A stretch of DNA of 64,000 nucleotides from Strix aluco (GCF_031877795.1 NC_133940.1:12587985-12651984); one strand, 5' to 3'. Shown: positions 23,601-37,375, numbered from the stretch's first letter. A program made the numbers and translations. Notes: generated by a model from the letters alone, not told the origin.

Positions 23601-26600
23601 CTCAGCCCTGGGGTTTCAGAGAGCTGAGCCATTCCCCTTCAAAACTGAGGTGCCTTAGGACATGCCCAACCAAGGGCTACGTCATCCCGCCCCGGCTGCG
23701 CCCTGGTGCAGGCAGCCCTGGGAGGGTTGCAGTGACAGACCAACCCTCTCCCACCTCCTGCTGCTGCTGCTTCTCCTGCCGAGCAGCCTGACCCCCCACC
23801 AAACCCCACAGGGCTGCGCCCAGGCCCATTGGGGCCCCAAAAATTCACGCTGGCAGAAGCTGAGAGATTTGCCTTTGACCACGGGAGCAGGCAGCCCTCC
23901 TTCATTCATATTTTACAGTATGTTCTTTCAGACTATGAACTATTTATTTCGAAGAACTGAACAAGCCCAACATACTAACGCTTGCAAATAAAGCTCCCCA
24001 AAAGGGGTAAGGGCTTCTCAGCAGAAGATGTATCTGGCCTTTGGTCTACATTTTACCCATGAAGATGAGGTGGTCAGCAGGCTAGTAGGCAGGCTGTTTA
24101 CAGTTCAAAAATAAGAGATGTTGGTTTTTTAAATAAAAAATGGAAGATTCATCACTTCTTTGGTTTGACTTCCTCCACAGTTACTCAGAAATCGTCAGGA
24201 AATGCCACCAAAGGAAATCCGTCCTGTTCTGCCTGGTCAGCACGGGGAATGTGCGCACACAGAGGAGGACGGCAAGGGGGGGCTCTGGCTCTTGCCAGGC
24301 AGAGCTGAGTGACACAGCAGAGACAGCTGGAGAGCAAACTTGCATGACATGTAAAGTAGAAATGGCAGGGAGACAAAATAAAGATGGGTTTCCACAATAG
24401 CACATTCAGAATCTGACTTTTGCACAAAATGAAAATTTGGAATATCTCCAGAAATGTCAGTAAATTTTTTTCCATGTTTATATATAGCACAAAAGCATCC
24501 TTTACCACCCATACACCTCTTCAGATGTTGGTTTTCTGTAAACAGCTCTGACAATTAAATGATACACAAGGCTCATCAGATAGCTTTATTTCTATTACGG
24601 ACTCACCCATTTCCCTGTGCTCCTCTCACTGGTGACCACACTGTTACTCCCTCCAAAACATGCAGCTGGGCTGGCTCAAAAAGAGCTTGAATGTTGTTAT
24701 TTACCTCCAGCCTCTCTGGATCAAGTTGGGAGGAAGGGATGTTTTGGTGTAATTCCATCAGGTATGGTAGCTTATACACTTGTGGCTGCAAAAATGGACA
24801 CATCTAAGAGAAAGCACCATTTTTCTGCGTTAATCCTAATGAGCTCTTGCTAACTCTGCTGAATGCAGATGTTCATTGAAAAAGTAGAGTGAGGAGTGTG
24901 TAAAGTGGCTGGTCTGTACTGGGAGGAGGTGAGAAATAGAGATGTGCAGGAGACTGGAGCAAAGAGAAGAGCAGCTGTATCCATGAGGTTTGCTTCAGTC
25001 CTGTAGATGGGACACTGCATAGAAAAGGTTAAGTAGGTGAACAACCCCAAAACTCAGTTTTACAGGCTAATACAAAGTCTATATCTTTTCCAGAAACAGA
25101 TGTTCTTATTCAGAACAGTATACCTGTATTGCGTTATTCTATAGCAGTGAGTAAAATACGCCGGGTAAGGCAGCGAAGCATGTTCATTAGCTCTTTGCAT
25201 CACTCTCTAGCTCTGACTTGTGCTTCTCGGGAGGAGGCAGACACAGACAGGCTCACCCTCAGGGCCTCTTTAGTGTCCCAGAGAGCAGAGTCTGATCGGT
25301 GCTGGCAGGTCCCCAAGCTGCTGCAAGACAGACAAGGAAAATAAGCTTTACAGGCAGAAAAGCAGGTGTGTCCCAGCCCTGCAGATACCGTAACCAAAGA
25401 GTTCTACAAGCAGAAAGAGGAAACAGCTCTGAATCGTGTCTTGCGTTTATCAGGGCTATTTTTCCTATGGGTGCCTTTGATCCTGCTTCCCGCGGAAGCA
25501 GCAGGTTCTAGGATCTCTGTGGCATAAGGACACCCCTGAGGTCCTTCTACCAGGGAAAGGCTCAGCAGGTCTGGCTGTGAGGCAGCATGGAGCCCGTGCC
25601 TGGCCGTGGGGACGGCTTGGTGTGCCCACCGGCTCTCAGTACGGGGGTATTGGCTTTGACAAATATGTAAGCTGTCGCTTTAGCTTGAAAGCCCTGTGCA
25701 AGCTCCTTTTGCTGCATGGATCAAGAGGAAACACATCCAGCTGCTTGCACCTTCTTCCTTCCTAAGCAGTCAGGGGAGAGTCTCAGCCTTGTACCTGGGG
25801 GAGGGAAACTTGCAGTCTCAGGAGGAGACAGAAAAATATCACACTCAGCTGGAAGTCTTGCCTACAAATATTGTATCTTAGCAGCAGTTGGGGCGTGCTT
25901 TCTCAAGATCTCCCATGCAATTATGAACAGTCAGAAAAGACTTAAAAATCAGATTTCCCTGATAACTCTGACACTTGCACCACATCCAAGCAGAATCCTC
26001 TGCCTGGAAAACGTTGATGCAAAGGTTTCCCAGTGCTGCAGAGCAGTGGTCGGAGTGAGATTGGATCAGTAACTCCAACCCAGGGTTGTGCAACCTGTTT
26101 GTCAAACTACGATCTGGCCGCTTCCCGGGGCGGTGCTCGCTTCCCCTCTGCGCCAGCCCTCGCAATACAAAGGGCCAAGGTCAGAGCAGGCGAGGAGAAA
26201 CCCAGCGAGAAAAGCTACTAGGCACAGGGTGAGACGGTGCTGTGCAAAAGCAAGCCCTACCCTGCTGTACCCAATACTTAGCTGCTGCTTCCACAGGGAA
26301 ATGACAACCCAGGATCCTGCAGCATGTTCAATCACACTTTTGTAGGAGGTTGGCAGAAGTTTTAGGGTGTGCACAAGGTGTCCAAAGCCACCTGTAGCTG
26401 AGTGGGTGGGAGCTCAGGGGAATACAACTTCCATGTCCCAAACATTACCTTTTATTTTGGCTTGGAAAGCATGCTAATAGCTGTCCTTCAAAAGGTTTAG
26501 AGCCTCTCCTTATCTGCTGTTCACATTGTGCACAGCCCTGCAGCCATCACCCCAAACAGGAAGGGGAAAAAAGGGAAACAACTTTGGTGAAAGAAGGTGC

Positions 26601-27590
26601 TCAGTCCTAGTGAATGGCCCCCATAAAGATTTTCAGTTGTCATGGGATCTACTTTGTGCTGTGATTGCTTTTTTTTTTAAAATAACCAGCCTCAGGAAAT
26701 TTCACAAGTCAAAAAGCCAGAGGGGAGAGCCAGTGCCAAGATCTAGGGGCCACAGGTAACCTCGAAACGAATCTCTGCTACTGTCAAGGCAGAGAAGAGG
26801 AACCACTGCCTCCTTAAAGGCTGGTCTTCCATGTCGACTTGTGAAACCTTTCAGGGGGAAGTGGTCAATCTCTAACTGTTGTTTGGAGTAATTTTCATGG
26901 AAGTCTCCAAATAGCTGTTAGCCTCACTGCTGAAGAGGGCATTTTTTAGAAAAGTAAACAAAATGCTCTTGCCACGGATCACATTTTGTCAAGGATGCTG
27001 CTGAAAGTGGATGAAGTTCAGCTGTATTCCTCTTGCCCTCTTTCTGCTCACTTTGCCTGCAGCAGAGGGAAACAAGCCCAGCAGTAGCTCATGCAACCTA
27101 GCACAAAGCAGAGGGGAAATCCAGGACTTAGACCCTCAAGTAAAAGCAATCCACTTGGATTTCTTTCTCAAAAGGGTGTTTTTTATCAACTCATTGGTAA
27201 TGAAATCAGTTCAAGTGATGTTTTGGCTGATGCTGAGTTGACTGAAGAAGTCGCTGCCCGTGGTTGCCCGTTCCCAGCCCCTGCAGTGACCATGCCACGA
27301 GGGGCAGACCACGAGTGTCCACAAGGTCCAGCCCACTTCTGCCAACACCGAATAACCTGACTCTTGGATTTATCAAAGTAACCCAGGATTTCTGATGTGT
27401 GTTGTTCTTCTGTAACACTGAGTTAGACACGTAGGAGAGAGCTCGAGGACGGCTGGGAAGCAGGGCTCCCTGCCTCCTCCTCCTCAGGATGCTGCCCCAT
27501 GCCTCGTCCTGTCAGAGGCCTTCCCCACATTCACAACCCATCTGAAAGACTCCCAGCCCCAAGGGGCTGCTGATGAAATAGTATGTACTG
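20626..27590. other. Intergenic DNA, no supported gene
   Basis: GC content is mixed. Scattered AATAAA hexamers are present (for example near 21450, 22083 and 23987). Two short open frames resemble secreted peptides (23014-23328 and 27011-27241). Neither has splice, homology or promoter support good enough to call a gene; both are discussed as findings. Confidence 0.6.
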
Positions 27591-27594
27591 GAAT

Positions 27595-27705
27595 TAAAAA
27601 ACCAAACACACCTATATCTATATAAAAACTATTTATACCTATATAGCGAGTGTGTGTATATATATATATAGCTTGAAGACATATATATGTATATGTATAT
27701 ATTCT
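27595..27705. repeat. TA/TG-rich microsatellite block
   Basis: The stretch contains (TA)n and TATATG repeats, including a GTGTGTGTATATATATATATA core around 27650-27670 and a second TATATATGTATATG cluster at 27680-27702. It is an imperfect simple repeat likely to vary in length. Confidence 0.85.
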
Positions 27706-30700
27706 TGAGAAGCACAAGACTTCTGTCTCTCGTGCTGGAACTCGGAGGTGTGTGGGGGCTGGCCTAGAGCCGTACTGTTCCTGTGGGGAGACCAGAGTTT
27801 CTATTTCAGTTTCTGCCTCACTGCCCAGTACCCATTGTGTTGCGCTTGTGCACACCAAAACCTGGGAGACTGTGCACGCACCAGCAGCTCTCTGTGTTGA
27901 CACAACGGGCAGGCTGAGGAAAGAGAAAGGAAAAGGCTTGTTTTCCCTGTCACCTCCTCCCGTGCAGGGCTGCCCTGTGGCAGACATGCCTGCCACCGGC
28001 AGCCTGTGCTGTGACAGGGCTGCCGCAAAACACACCCAGCCATGGTGACTTCTGTTTTCAGCTGCACAAGAGGGAACAGAAAACAGCTTTCTATTTTGTT
28101 ATTTTTATTTTATTGCTATTGGAAACGTGCTCTCTCACGCTCTCAATATTGTGCAGGTCTGAGACCACGCTATGGTTTCTGGCGTTGGGGTTTAAGGGTC
28201 CATTAAAGCAAAGCTGGCAGCGCAGCCTCCTGCAACCAGCAGCATGACTACAGCTCTGCCGAAATCCCTGGCACTACAGATGGGTCACCAAAGGCAGAAT
28301 TGGCCCAGCTCTCTGCATACCCTTTTAGTAGATCCATATCACTGTCTTCTTTGGAAGATTAAGGTGAACTATGGTTACAGGTGGCGGTCATGCCACCTGT
28401 AATGAATTGCTTCTGTTCCCTAATCAGGTCAGTAGAGGACAGTGGCCAGACTTCACTCATACCCGCTCACATGTTGCCTGTGGGATTTATTCCAATATTG
28501 GTTGTTAGTTTTGGTTTGCCAGAAGTGGTTACCGATGTACCGGTCGCTCCTTACCATGAGCAGTGCAGGTGCTGCTGTCTGAGCGTTCGGACATGCAGCA
28601 GGAGAGAGGTACGAGCACTGGCTGAGCTGGAAACACAGGTCAACCTCAGTACAAATATCTCCCCTCCAATGCCGCTGGCTCCTTGTCCTGGGGAGGTAAC
28701 AGATAACCAGGCAGTGGTATCTGGCTGTGCCCAGGCACACTTGTGTGCACGAGCCCCAGGGTGTGAACCTGCCAACACCCAGCACTTTAAAGTGGAGGGG
28801 CTCCAAGCCACGCTGCAGCTGTCAGCTCTGGGACTCTGCTTCCCAGAACTATCAGTTTTGCATGCAAGAGGCTTTGCAGTCCTTGTTCTTGTTATTTTTA
28901 TCACTTTTTACCTTCTGAAGCAGGCAGACAAGTGCCCATGTTAATGCAGCTGTTTTCACCCTGTGGCACATGGACTTTTGTGGTCGTTGGACTGTTCCCC
29001 AGACACCCCCTGGAGGGTAGTCTTCCCAGGCACCAGATGCGATGACACCCATCGCCCCGGGAACACAGTGCCCGTTGCAGCTAATCTTGGGCTGAGGTTG
29101 GTCCGTTGCCCCTGACTCCCAACCCATGACCTGCACTGCCTGTTGGGCACCAGCCCTTAATCCACCCTGGTCCAGTGGCCAGTGGCACCACCGTGAAGGA
29201 CGGCTCGACCCATGGTGCCTGTGATAAGCACCCAGTCCCGTCTGCCCGGCAGAGTCGGCAGTCCACCCACAGCCCTGCAGCCTTCTCAGCCACCATCCCA
29301 GAGGAGAAAGTGATGCCATTTCCTTCATGAGCTTCAATTCACATGTAATCCAGCTGTGGCCATGCTCACTCTGGCTGCTCTGGAGTGGGATTTTGCTGCT
29401 TCCCCCACGCAGGGACACTGCAGCTTTCCTGAGGGTGAAAGAGGGGATTGAAGGACTGTGAGACTCTGTCATCTGGGCCAAATTAGCCGGAGTTTTTCAC
29501 CACCTTCTCTGGAATATCTTCTGCCAGCCATAGGGATGCCTGCAGATGAGGACCCCCCTTGCACAGCACCACAGAGCCCAGTTCCCTTCAGTGCCTACGA
29601 GTGCATTGCCCTGTAATGCTGATCCCACCACTATGTGATGAACAAAAACTGCATCCATCAATAAGAAAGTGTGTGTGCTTGCATATTAGATCACATACAT
29701 GCATTCATCAGATAAAATGTTGTCAGAAGTGGGGATGCATTAGGGGTTGCCAGTACTTGCTTTCTATTTTCACCAATTAATTTTATAGACAGAAGGGGAA
29801 CTCTTGAAAAAACGGGGCTGCAATTGTGGTGTGACTAAGGGATGGTGAGACCTATAGTAAGAGGTAAAATTGGTTAACAGACATGATGGTATAGTTGGAG
29901 GAAACAGCAAGCAGCTTTTCAGCACACAAATGTCTCTATCACTGCCTGTGCACTCCTTCAGCCTGCACAACTTAAATACTTCAAAATAAAACAGGAACCA
30001 AAGCAACTGATTGTAACGCAAAAGCCAATCCATAGTTAAGAGGTAAAGTAATAACATCATGAACAGCTAATGAAAGCTTTAGTTTTAACTTATCACAATG
30101 AAAGGTGAAATAAAACCATGCTTGCTGAGAGCAAGATGTGCATGTGAGCTCGTGCTGTTAACATGTACGTGCTTCACACTTTGGAAATGTGCATAAAAAT
30201 CAGCCACGGGGCTTTCAGCAGCCAGAGCGACCTTGTGCTGGCTGCCTATGGAGCACAGGGCTCTGCCCTGCACCCTGCGTACCTGTGCCCTAAAACGTTA
30301 CCATCGGATAGAGAAGAACAAATGTGATGGAAGAAGCATTGCTCTGTAACCTCTTAAAAACAGCTCCTCTCTCCCCTGCGCCAGCCCTGAAGCCTTGCCA
30401 TCATCAGATGATTAATTTGTTGTGGCTCTCCTTGGCTTTTGTCCAGTGCAATCAAAAGCAGGACCCGGCTTCCTGAGCCCCGGCCCACCCGCCGCTGTCA
30501 TCGCCCCGACGGGTGATGCTCCGTGGCTGACAGCACACACTTTCCAGTGACCTCATCTCGTCTCCAGCATGCAGACAAGTGGCAATACCCCTCTGGTCTG
30601 CGCAGCCAAGCACCCCAGGCAGCCTCCGCTCCCCCCGCCCACAACGGGGACCCCCCCCAAAAAAACCCAGAGGGGTTTGTGCAGGTTGTTTGCCATCTTT

Positions 30701-31054
30701 TTTTTCCTCCCAGGCAATGGAGTGGATAGCAAAACATCACCTTCGTAGCAATGCTAGCTAGTGAAACCAGCTATTTTCCTGCAGATATTTTGTACACCTG
30801 TTCTGACCTCTGTGATGACAACAGCTTGCGTAAAAAGAAAGCAAGAGCCCAGAAAGGAGTGTGGCGCTCTCTGCTTAGCCGACTTTCTAAAAAAAACATG
30901 CACAGCTCTGTCATCCACGTGGTAGGCACGGCAGCTTCTCCTGTCTCCTCTGGGCTGATGGGATCTGATTTTCAACTTGTTTTCCTGTAAGGTCACACTT
31001 CATCCATCCCCTCCCCAGTAATTCTTGAGCCCACTGCCCATCTTACTGTCAAAG
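27706..31054. other. Intergenic DNA, no supported gene
   Basis: This moderately GC-rich stretch contains overlapping open frames on both strands (187 codons at 28381-28944 on +, 209 codons at 28852-29481 on -). They have no recognisable domain and start or stop without splice context, so they are treated as chance frames. Confidence 0.55.
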
Positions 31055-31330
31055 GAGTGAATGTCTGGAAAATATTAAGGTCTTGCAAAGTTTGTGAGAA
31101 CAGGTAATCAGGCTGAGAAAAGAGAGGTGACAGAATGAATTATACCCTGGGAAAAACTTTAATGGGAGTCTGTGCCTTATTAGACACCAGAAAATCCACT
31201 CTTTAGTCAAGGTTTCTCTCTCATGTGGATTCACTGGTGTTTAATGAAGCGTGAACTCCCATTAAAGCTTTTCCTGTGGTTAGGACATTCGCAATGTGTG
31301 GCTTCTCTGACGTCTTATAAGCAACAGAGT
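31055..31330. pseudogene. Decayed C2H2 zinc-finger relic, two fingers in opposite orientation
   Basis: On the + strand, ending at 31199, a frame reads GKNFNGSLCLIRHQKIH, the second half of a Krüppel-type C2H2 finger. On the - strand, about 31325 down to 31205, a frame reads RKSFNGSSRFIKHQ, a stop, then IHMREKP, another finger with its linker. Stops, missing zinc ligands and a frame change show that neither is functional. The family assignment comes from the GKxF...S..LI.HQ.IH..EKP pattern. No KRAB, SCAN or other domain is visible nearby. A fragment of a ZNF pseudogene that was partly inverted is the simplest reading. Confidence 0.6.
31150..31274. repeat. Imperfect inverted repeat, 50-bp arms, built from zinc-finger sequence
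   Basis: The left arm 31150-31199 and the reverse complement of the right arm 31225-31274 agree at about 40 of 50 positions, counted by eye. The spacer is 25 nt (31200-31224). Both arms encode the same part of a C2H2 finger, so the palindrome reflects two related finger units placed tail to tail. Confidence 0.8.
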
Positions 31331-34300
31331 TGTGCTGCAGTCTTGGAGAACTCAGTCTGTCAGTCTCCAGGCACAAACCCATAGAAAGTTATTTACTAGT
31401 TTATTTGTTAATTCTGTGGCACATGGGGCTGCTTGTCATATCCAGCATTTTCCCATAAAAACAGACAAATGGACAAGAGGGAAAGGCAGGCTGTGTACGA
31501 CGGGAGCCATCCCATCCCACATCACCCACTGTGGCACCAGCTCAGGCTCCTTCCCCCACCATGACCAGACCCTCATGTGTCTCTAGGTGTTCTAACCTAC
31601 CCTCATGAACATCCCAGGTTTGGTTAAATTCTTAGTGTTACCAGTATCCTGATTGGGTTCATTTTAGCTTGTATAAAAAATTCCATCTCCTGGACGATTT
31701 TGAATCCACTGTGTTTCGGTGGCATTGACTTAGTACTTGTTCCATCAGAAATGACAGGTAATGCAAATAAGCATTTTGGTTTCAAAACACTTGTAACTCT
31801 CTACTGTTTGCATCTGCTTCCATTTCTCCCTTTCAGGATCAGCTTTTCAGAGGTTTGTGAGCTCCTAGTAGCACAGTGAGATGCCTTGAGGGCATTCCAC
31901 AAGTGCTTTAGCTCCTTTGTCCATGTCTTTTTCTTTTCTTTTTTTTTTTTTTTTTTTTGCAAGTCTAGATAAGACATATTTGCTGGTTTACCCTTATCTT
32001 CTGTTTCACTGACACACTCAAGGTATTTTATATGTTTTGAGATGGAAGATTTTCCTTTATATATTTCTGTTTCTTTGTTCCTATTTATTCATGCTTAGCA
32101 AAATATCTCATGTTTATTGACATTGTTTGTTCCCATTCATTTATTTGATACGAAACTAATGCCCACTGGCCTGTAATTTCCAGGACTGCTTTAAGCTGAT
32201 TTTAATACAAGATCATTTTTCACTGGCCATGTTCTATGATTTCAGAGGCTGTACTGCTGGCTCCTTCCTCTGTTGCTGTGCCACAGCCCAATCAGCGCCC
32301 CCACCCCAAATCCTTCTTCCCAAAACCAGGTACGCTCCTCTTCCTTGGCAGGGACAGAAACACTGCAGATCCTCTTTGGTCCACAATTTGTCTAATTTTA
32401 TTAGGCTGATGATTTTAGCTTTCTTGTTTCTCCAGGGTTATTGAGTCTGTGGTTAAAATGATCAGTGTTAGAGTATTTATTTTGCTCTATCTTTTAAAAA
32501 ATATTGAATTGTAACATCAAGGAGAGAAGTCAAAGAAAGGGGACTTTCATGAAACTTGGTTAAATGCTCAGCAGTAAGAATCAGAACGGCTTCTTCAACA
32601 AACAGAAACATTTTTACAGGGAAGTATTTCAGAAATAATACAGAAATTTTCTCATATATGTCATTATTGACAGCAATACACCTGCCAGGAATATGACTAG
32701 TCTAAGGTCAGGAACGGCAGCCAGATGCTTGCAGCGGGAGCTGCGGGGGTCTTGCTTTTCTGCCTCCCAGCAATTTTGCAGCTGTGGCATAACTCCAGAT
32801 TGTTTCTTCCTTCCCTTTCTTTCTTTTCCTCTTTCTTTTCTCCCTTCTCTATACAAAGTCAGCACTTTAAAAGTTCAAACTTCACCAGCCGTTTGAGAGG
32901 CAGAAGTTGGAGATGGCTGAGAGGCAGTGGGCTTCCGGCACCGAGCCCTGCCCCAGGCCACCGCTCCTCAAGAGGAGCTGGATGGAAGGAAGGGGCAGAG
33001 AAAGCATGACTTCCCCTCATGTGACGGGAGATGAGAAAACCGATGTGTGGCTTTTACCAATCATACACTGTTGAGCACAAATTTCACATCTGCAGGGCAC
33101 TTGGAAAAGGAGCTTAAAGGCCCCAGGGGTTGTGTCCTATTTTATGCACCGTGTGGGCTCCAAAACCAGCGCTGAAGCAAACTTGATCACGACTCAGGGT
33201 CTCTTGATGGTCCTGGAGGAGTGGGGTTTATCTGGGATGGATACAGGATGAGTCTAGCAGGGCTTAGGGCACCACACTCCTGACCCGGGGCTGTTTCCAG
33301 GTGCAGGAGTGGGCTGGGTGGAACAGTTACTGTTCTGGAAGAGCTGCAAACTCCTCTCAGCACCGCTTCTCCAGCCACACAGTGGCTTCTGGTGTCAAGC
33401 TTTTCAATGGAGGCACATTTCAGCTTTCTGAGCATTGGCCTGATTTCTGGAAGCAGAAATCCCCCCTCCTTTATTCCAGAAACCATACCAGATATTAGTC
33501 TACATGGAGAAAATGTAGTAAGAAAGTGCAGATAAAGTTCATTAAATATTTTTACTGCCGCCTTTTTTATTTCTTTCTTGTTCCTTATGATGCATAACAT
33601 CAGTCATAAAACTTCTCAGAAAAACAAATGGCCCATTTTTTTGTGTTAAGCACAATACACGGGCAGGCAGCTGTAGATCCAATTTCTTCTAAGAGTAAAT
33701 TTCCTCCAACCAGTTTCTCTCTTGACATTTTTGGGCCAGATTTGTTTGCCACTCTGTACGTTTCAGAAAATTTACAGATGTCAGTGAAACCTAAAGGTAA
33801 GTGGATCCGTTCTTGATTCCCCCCAAAAATAAGCAAGCTCAATTAAAAAAAGGATATTTTACGGTTTACTCTCCCAGCAAATGTTTCTCTTTCCCCTATC
33901 TCTTTTATGACTCCTCTCTGTATGTCACTTCTGTCCATCCACACAGAACACCAGCCGTGAATTCCACTCCTTGGCACTCATCTTCCTTTGCATCTTCACT
34001 TTTTTTCTTTATTTCATTATTTTTACACCACAGTTTTCTCTTAAATTATTACTTTAAAGACCTGCTTATTCAGGCCCACCTCTCCTGGAATTCTCTCTGA
34101 TTCTGCCCTAAAAACCAAACTCAGATATAATGTCGAGTCTGAGTTTCAGCCAGGCAATCTCCAATGACAGACTCATAATCTGATCTTTTAATATTTTGCA
34201 GTTATGCAAGATTTGGATTAATTTAGCTGTAGAGAGTCCCAGTTCTGGACCTATACTTCTTATCCACATCAGAGGGAAACAAATATCTTTAAAAGAGACT

Positions 34301-36240
34301 GTCAGAATATGGTATCCATAAATCCAAGTTGGACAACAGTGGGTGTGGTTTTTTTTCTCTCATGTCTCTGCTGAGGTAAGAATTAGCATTGAAATTCATT
34401 CTGGTTTCAGACTTTTTAGATGATGCTCATGTCTCATTTCTTTCCCAGAAGCCTTCACATCCAGGAGCCAATTTCAACCACAACTGACAGCAGTAAAGAT
34501 CCCCAAGACACTCTGCTTTGGCAAAACTCATGGACACAAGCAGAAAGGACTCTCAGTGCCCCTTCAGGGAGAAAGACTGGGGCAGGGGTTCACCTTTTGT
34601 TGGGGACTGGAGCACTGGGGCAGGAAATCAGCCTCGAGTCCCTGTCACAGCACCCAGGAAACCCGGCTCTGCTGCTGCTGCTGTGGCTCGCAGAGTTGAG
34701 TTTCCTTCCCTTGCAGGCAGCCATGGAAGCGAGGCATTTCTCAGACACTTCAGTGTCCTAAACTGTGTGAGAAGCAGCTTCACTTACAGCTCACTCTTCT
34801 GTGGAGACACCTTACTGTCCACCAGGAAAAAAGCTAATGACAGAAGTTTAATTCTCCCAGGTTTAAACCGAGATTGAACAAGTCTGATTAAATTTAGAGT
34901 GTTATAATTTTTAGATCACAATCACAGTATTTAAAAAAAAGAATATTCACTAGTGATTTTTATCTCACCTCTATCTAGCAAAACAACAGCCATGGGTAAG
35001 GTAGGTTCTGCAATATTTTGGATTCAGTGCTGTTGAGCAGATGGTATTTATTGACAAACCTGCTGCTAAACTGTTTGCATTCCCAGGGCTGTAGGTGCAT
35101 CCAGCCCGAAGGACATTCACTACTCATTAGTAAAATACTCATTTCCCGGGAAAACCATCTGTGTCATTCAGTCATGGCAGAAGCCCAGAAACATCCCATT
35201 CCCTCCACCACCACCACCTCCCCAGCACTATTTATATGCATCCATGCCTGGACGATGTTTCCTGTCTCCTTTCTGAAGCCCTCATCACCCACACTACAGT
35301 AAACACAGGGCAGCAAGATGAACGAGACATAAATTGTACATATAATTTCCGGTTTTTCATCCTTACAAATACAAACTGAAGTCCATAGGTGCAAGAGAGT
35401 GACTAAGAGCAAGACTTGCTAATGGAGCAACCTAAACTACATCATATAATGTACTGCTTTCATATGAAAGGGATGAAGGAGAGAGAGAAACAGGCAAGGA
35501 GTATTACAAAGACATACCGATGTGGTGTGAACACAAGAACTGCCAGCTACCTCAACTAAGATGTGCTGTCATTCTGGCTGTAGTCTGCCAGAACCACAGT
35601 GACAGCGACCAGCAGACAGTCTCAGACGACTCCTGCAGAAACACATGAAACTTCGGCTCACTCTGCCATGCTGCAGGGGTGAGAGGGAGAAACCTCAGCC
35701 CTAAAAACATCGACGCTTCCTTGTCTCCTCAGGACCGATGACGCGTTTGGCACTGGGGAGCTGAGGGAGATGTGGGTAATGTATCGTTCCGTCACTCCCT
35801 ACAAGCTATTTACATACCTCTCAATTAAATTTCTATGCAACAATTTGGGTAGCTAATTGTGCATCTTTCATGGTGGCATGGCACAACCCTCCGTAAATAC
35901 ATGTTTAATTTAGGATGATGAATGCACCTTGCCACTCCACCCTAGAGGGTGGTAGCTTCTACTTCTTTGTCCTTATCTGATTCAAAAGGTGTAGAATTTC
36001 ACCCAGACACACTCTCTTACTAACAAAATTAAGTTCTGCATTGCATCAGAAATTTAGATGTGTCTCTTAAGGTGGATGGATGATGGCCAAGATTGGCTTG
36101 TCACTGATTTCCTCCTCTCTATACTGATAAGGATTCCTTTTCCTTCACGAACAGATTCATAAGACATCAGATGTGTCAATAGTCTTGTATCTCCATAAGT
36201 CTCAAGAAATGTGAACAATACTAGATTGACAATGGATATG
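31331..36240. other. Intergenic DNA, no supported gene
   Basis: The stretch holds a T-run of about 20 nt (31939-31958), a CTTTC-rich pyrimidine tract near 32805-32850, and otherwise unremarkable sequence. I recognise no exon or RNA gene. Confidence 0.6.
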
Positions 36241-36390
36241 AACATAGAGGTTGCCCAGAGAGGTTGAGGAATCTCCTTCCTTGGAGATGTCTGGTGCTGC
36301 TCCAAACTGGGACCTGAGCAACCTGATCCACCCTTGAGGCTAGCCCTGCTTTGAGGTCCAGCTGTACCACATGATCTCCCATGATTCTTC
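36241..36390 (+). mobile_element. CR1 LINE 3'-end fragment
   Basis: The sequence GGTTGCCCAGAGAGGTTG, followed by a CTTCCTTGGAGATG segment, CCTGAGCAACCTGATC, a TTTGAGGTCC segment and a terminal CATGATTCT, follows the order of the CR1 3' end found throughout bird genomes (TGCCCAGRGAGG, CCTTGGAGAT, GAGCAACCTG, ATTCTRTG tail). It is 5'-truncated and diverged, with no reverse-transcriptase frame left. Confidence 0.85.
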
Positions 36391-37375
36391 ACAAAATACA
36401 TTTTCCTATGCTTCTGTGAACATGAAAAATGCACCTATGGTATGTTTTATGATTTGGAATAATTCTTTTGCATATCCCATCCCAGCATAATTTGTTGTCT
36501 GGAATAGGAATTACACAGGCACTCTCTTTAGTTAATGAATTACCTGAAAGAAGGCACATCTATAGAGCACTCCACTGAGATGGGCTGAATGCCAATAAAA
36601 AACTGACTTGCACTTCCTACCAGTTGGTTTTCAGGCTTTAGGCTGTGCTGTTTGTTGTGTTAGCCTGGGCAGACATCGTGCTGAAGGGTGTGAGCTGCAG
36701 CCATCCCCACTGCACGCAGGACGGCTTGAACCAGGAGGGAGTCAATGTGCTGACTGAAGAGGGACATTTGAACTCATATTTGGGTGTGACTAGCACATTG
36801 AGTAAAGAGAGCCATAGCAATGTGAAACACTCAAGTCAGGCACTTTTATGCAAAATTTAGGCTTTCTGAAACAATAAAGTAAGAGAGTCCCTGCTGAGGG
36901 TGGAGGTAGCACAGAATAGCTGCTGTGCTTCAGCTCACACCCTCACTTATTGCAAAATAACTTCCCTGTTTAGACAAGCCCTAAGAGATGTAGACATTTA
37001 TAATGTGTATTTAATCTTTCCATCTCTTCTTTTCTTACTGTTTTGATGTTTCCTCAGGCTTTGAAGATTCAAAATTATTTTTTTCCTAGAAACTACAAGT
37101 TTTAAGGCGAAAATAAGGCAGCTAGAAATTGTCTGCTGCCAGTCGGACTAAAGACTTTGTAATTTTTACAGCACAGGAAATGTTCAATATTTAATTAATA
37201 GCAGTAACCATGTATTTATGCCCTTAGGGTTATAGAAACCCTTCATTTACAACGTTAGCCATGCCGGATCATAGGACTGCTAACACTTGTACAGTACCAT
37301 GGTGCTTTTCAAAGGTATCAAAAGATAGACAGCTCCACTGGGGAGCCATCCCAGCTTGCCTTTGTTTTTATGTTT
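36391..37375. other. Intergenic DNA between CR1 fragment and provirus
   Basis: I see no gene, RNA or repeat that I can name in this AT-rich stretch. Confidence 0.6.

Noticed and set aside
28381-28944. 187-codon plus-strand frame in intergenic DNA
   Set aside because: No recognisable family, no splice acceptor before it and no promoter signal. An equally long antisense frame overlaps it, so it is probably chance.
28852-29481. 209-codon minus-strand frame in intergenic DNA
   Set aside because: The composition is that of translated non-coding DNA. No motif or signal peptide was recognised.
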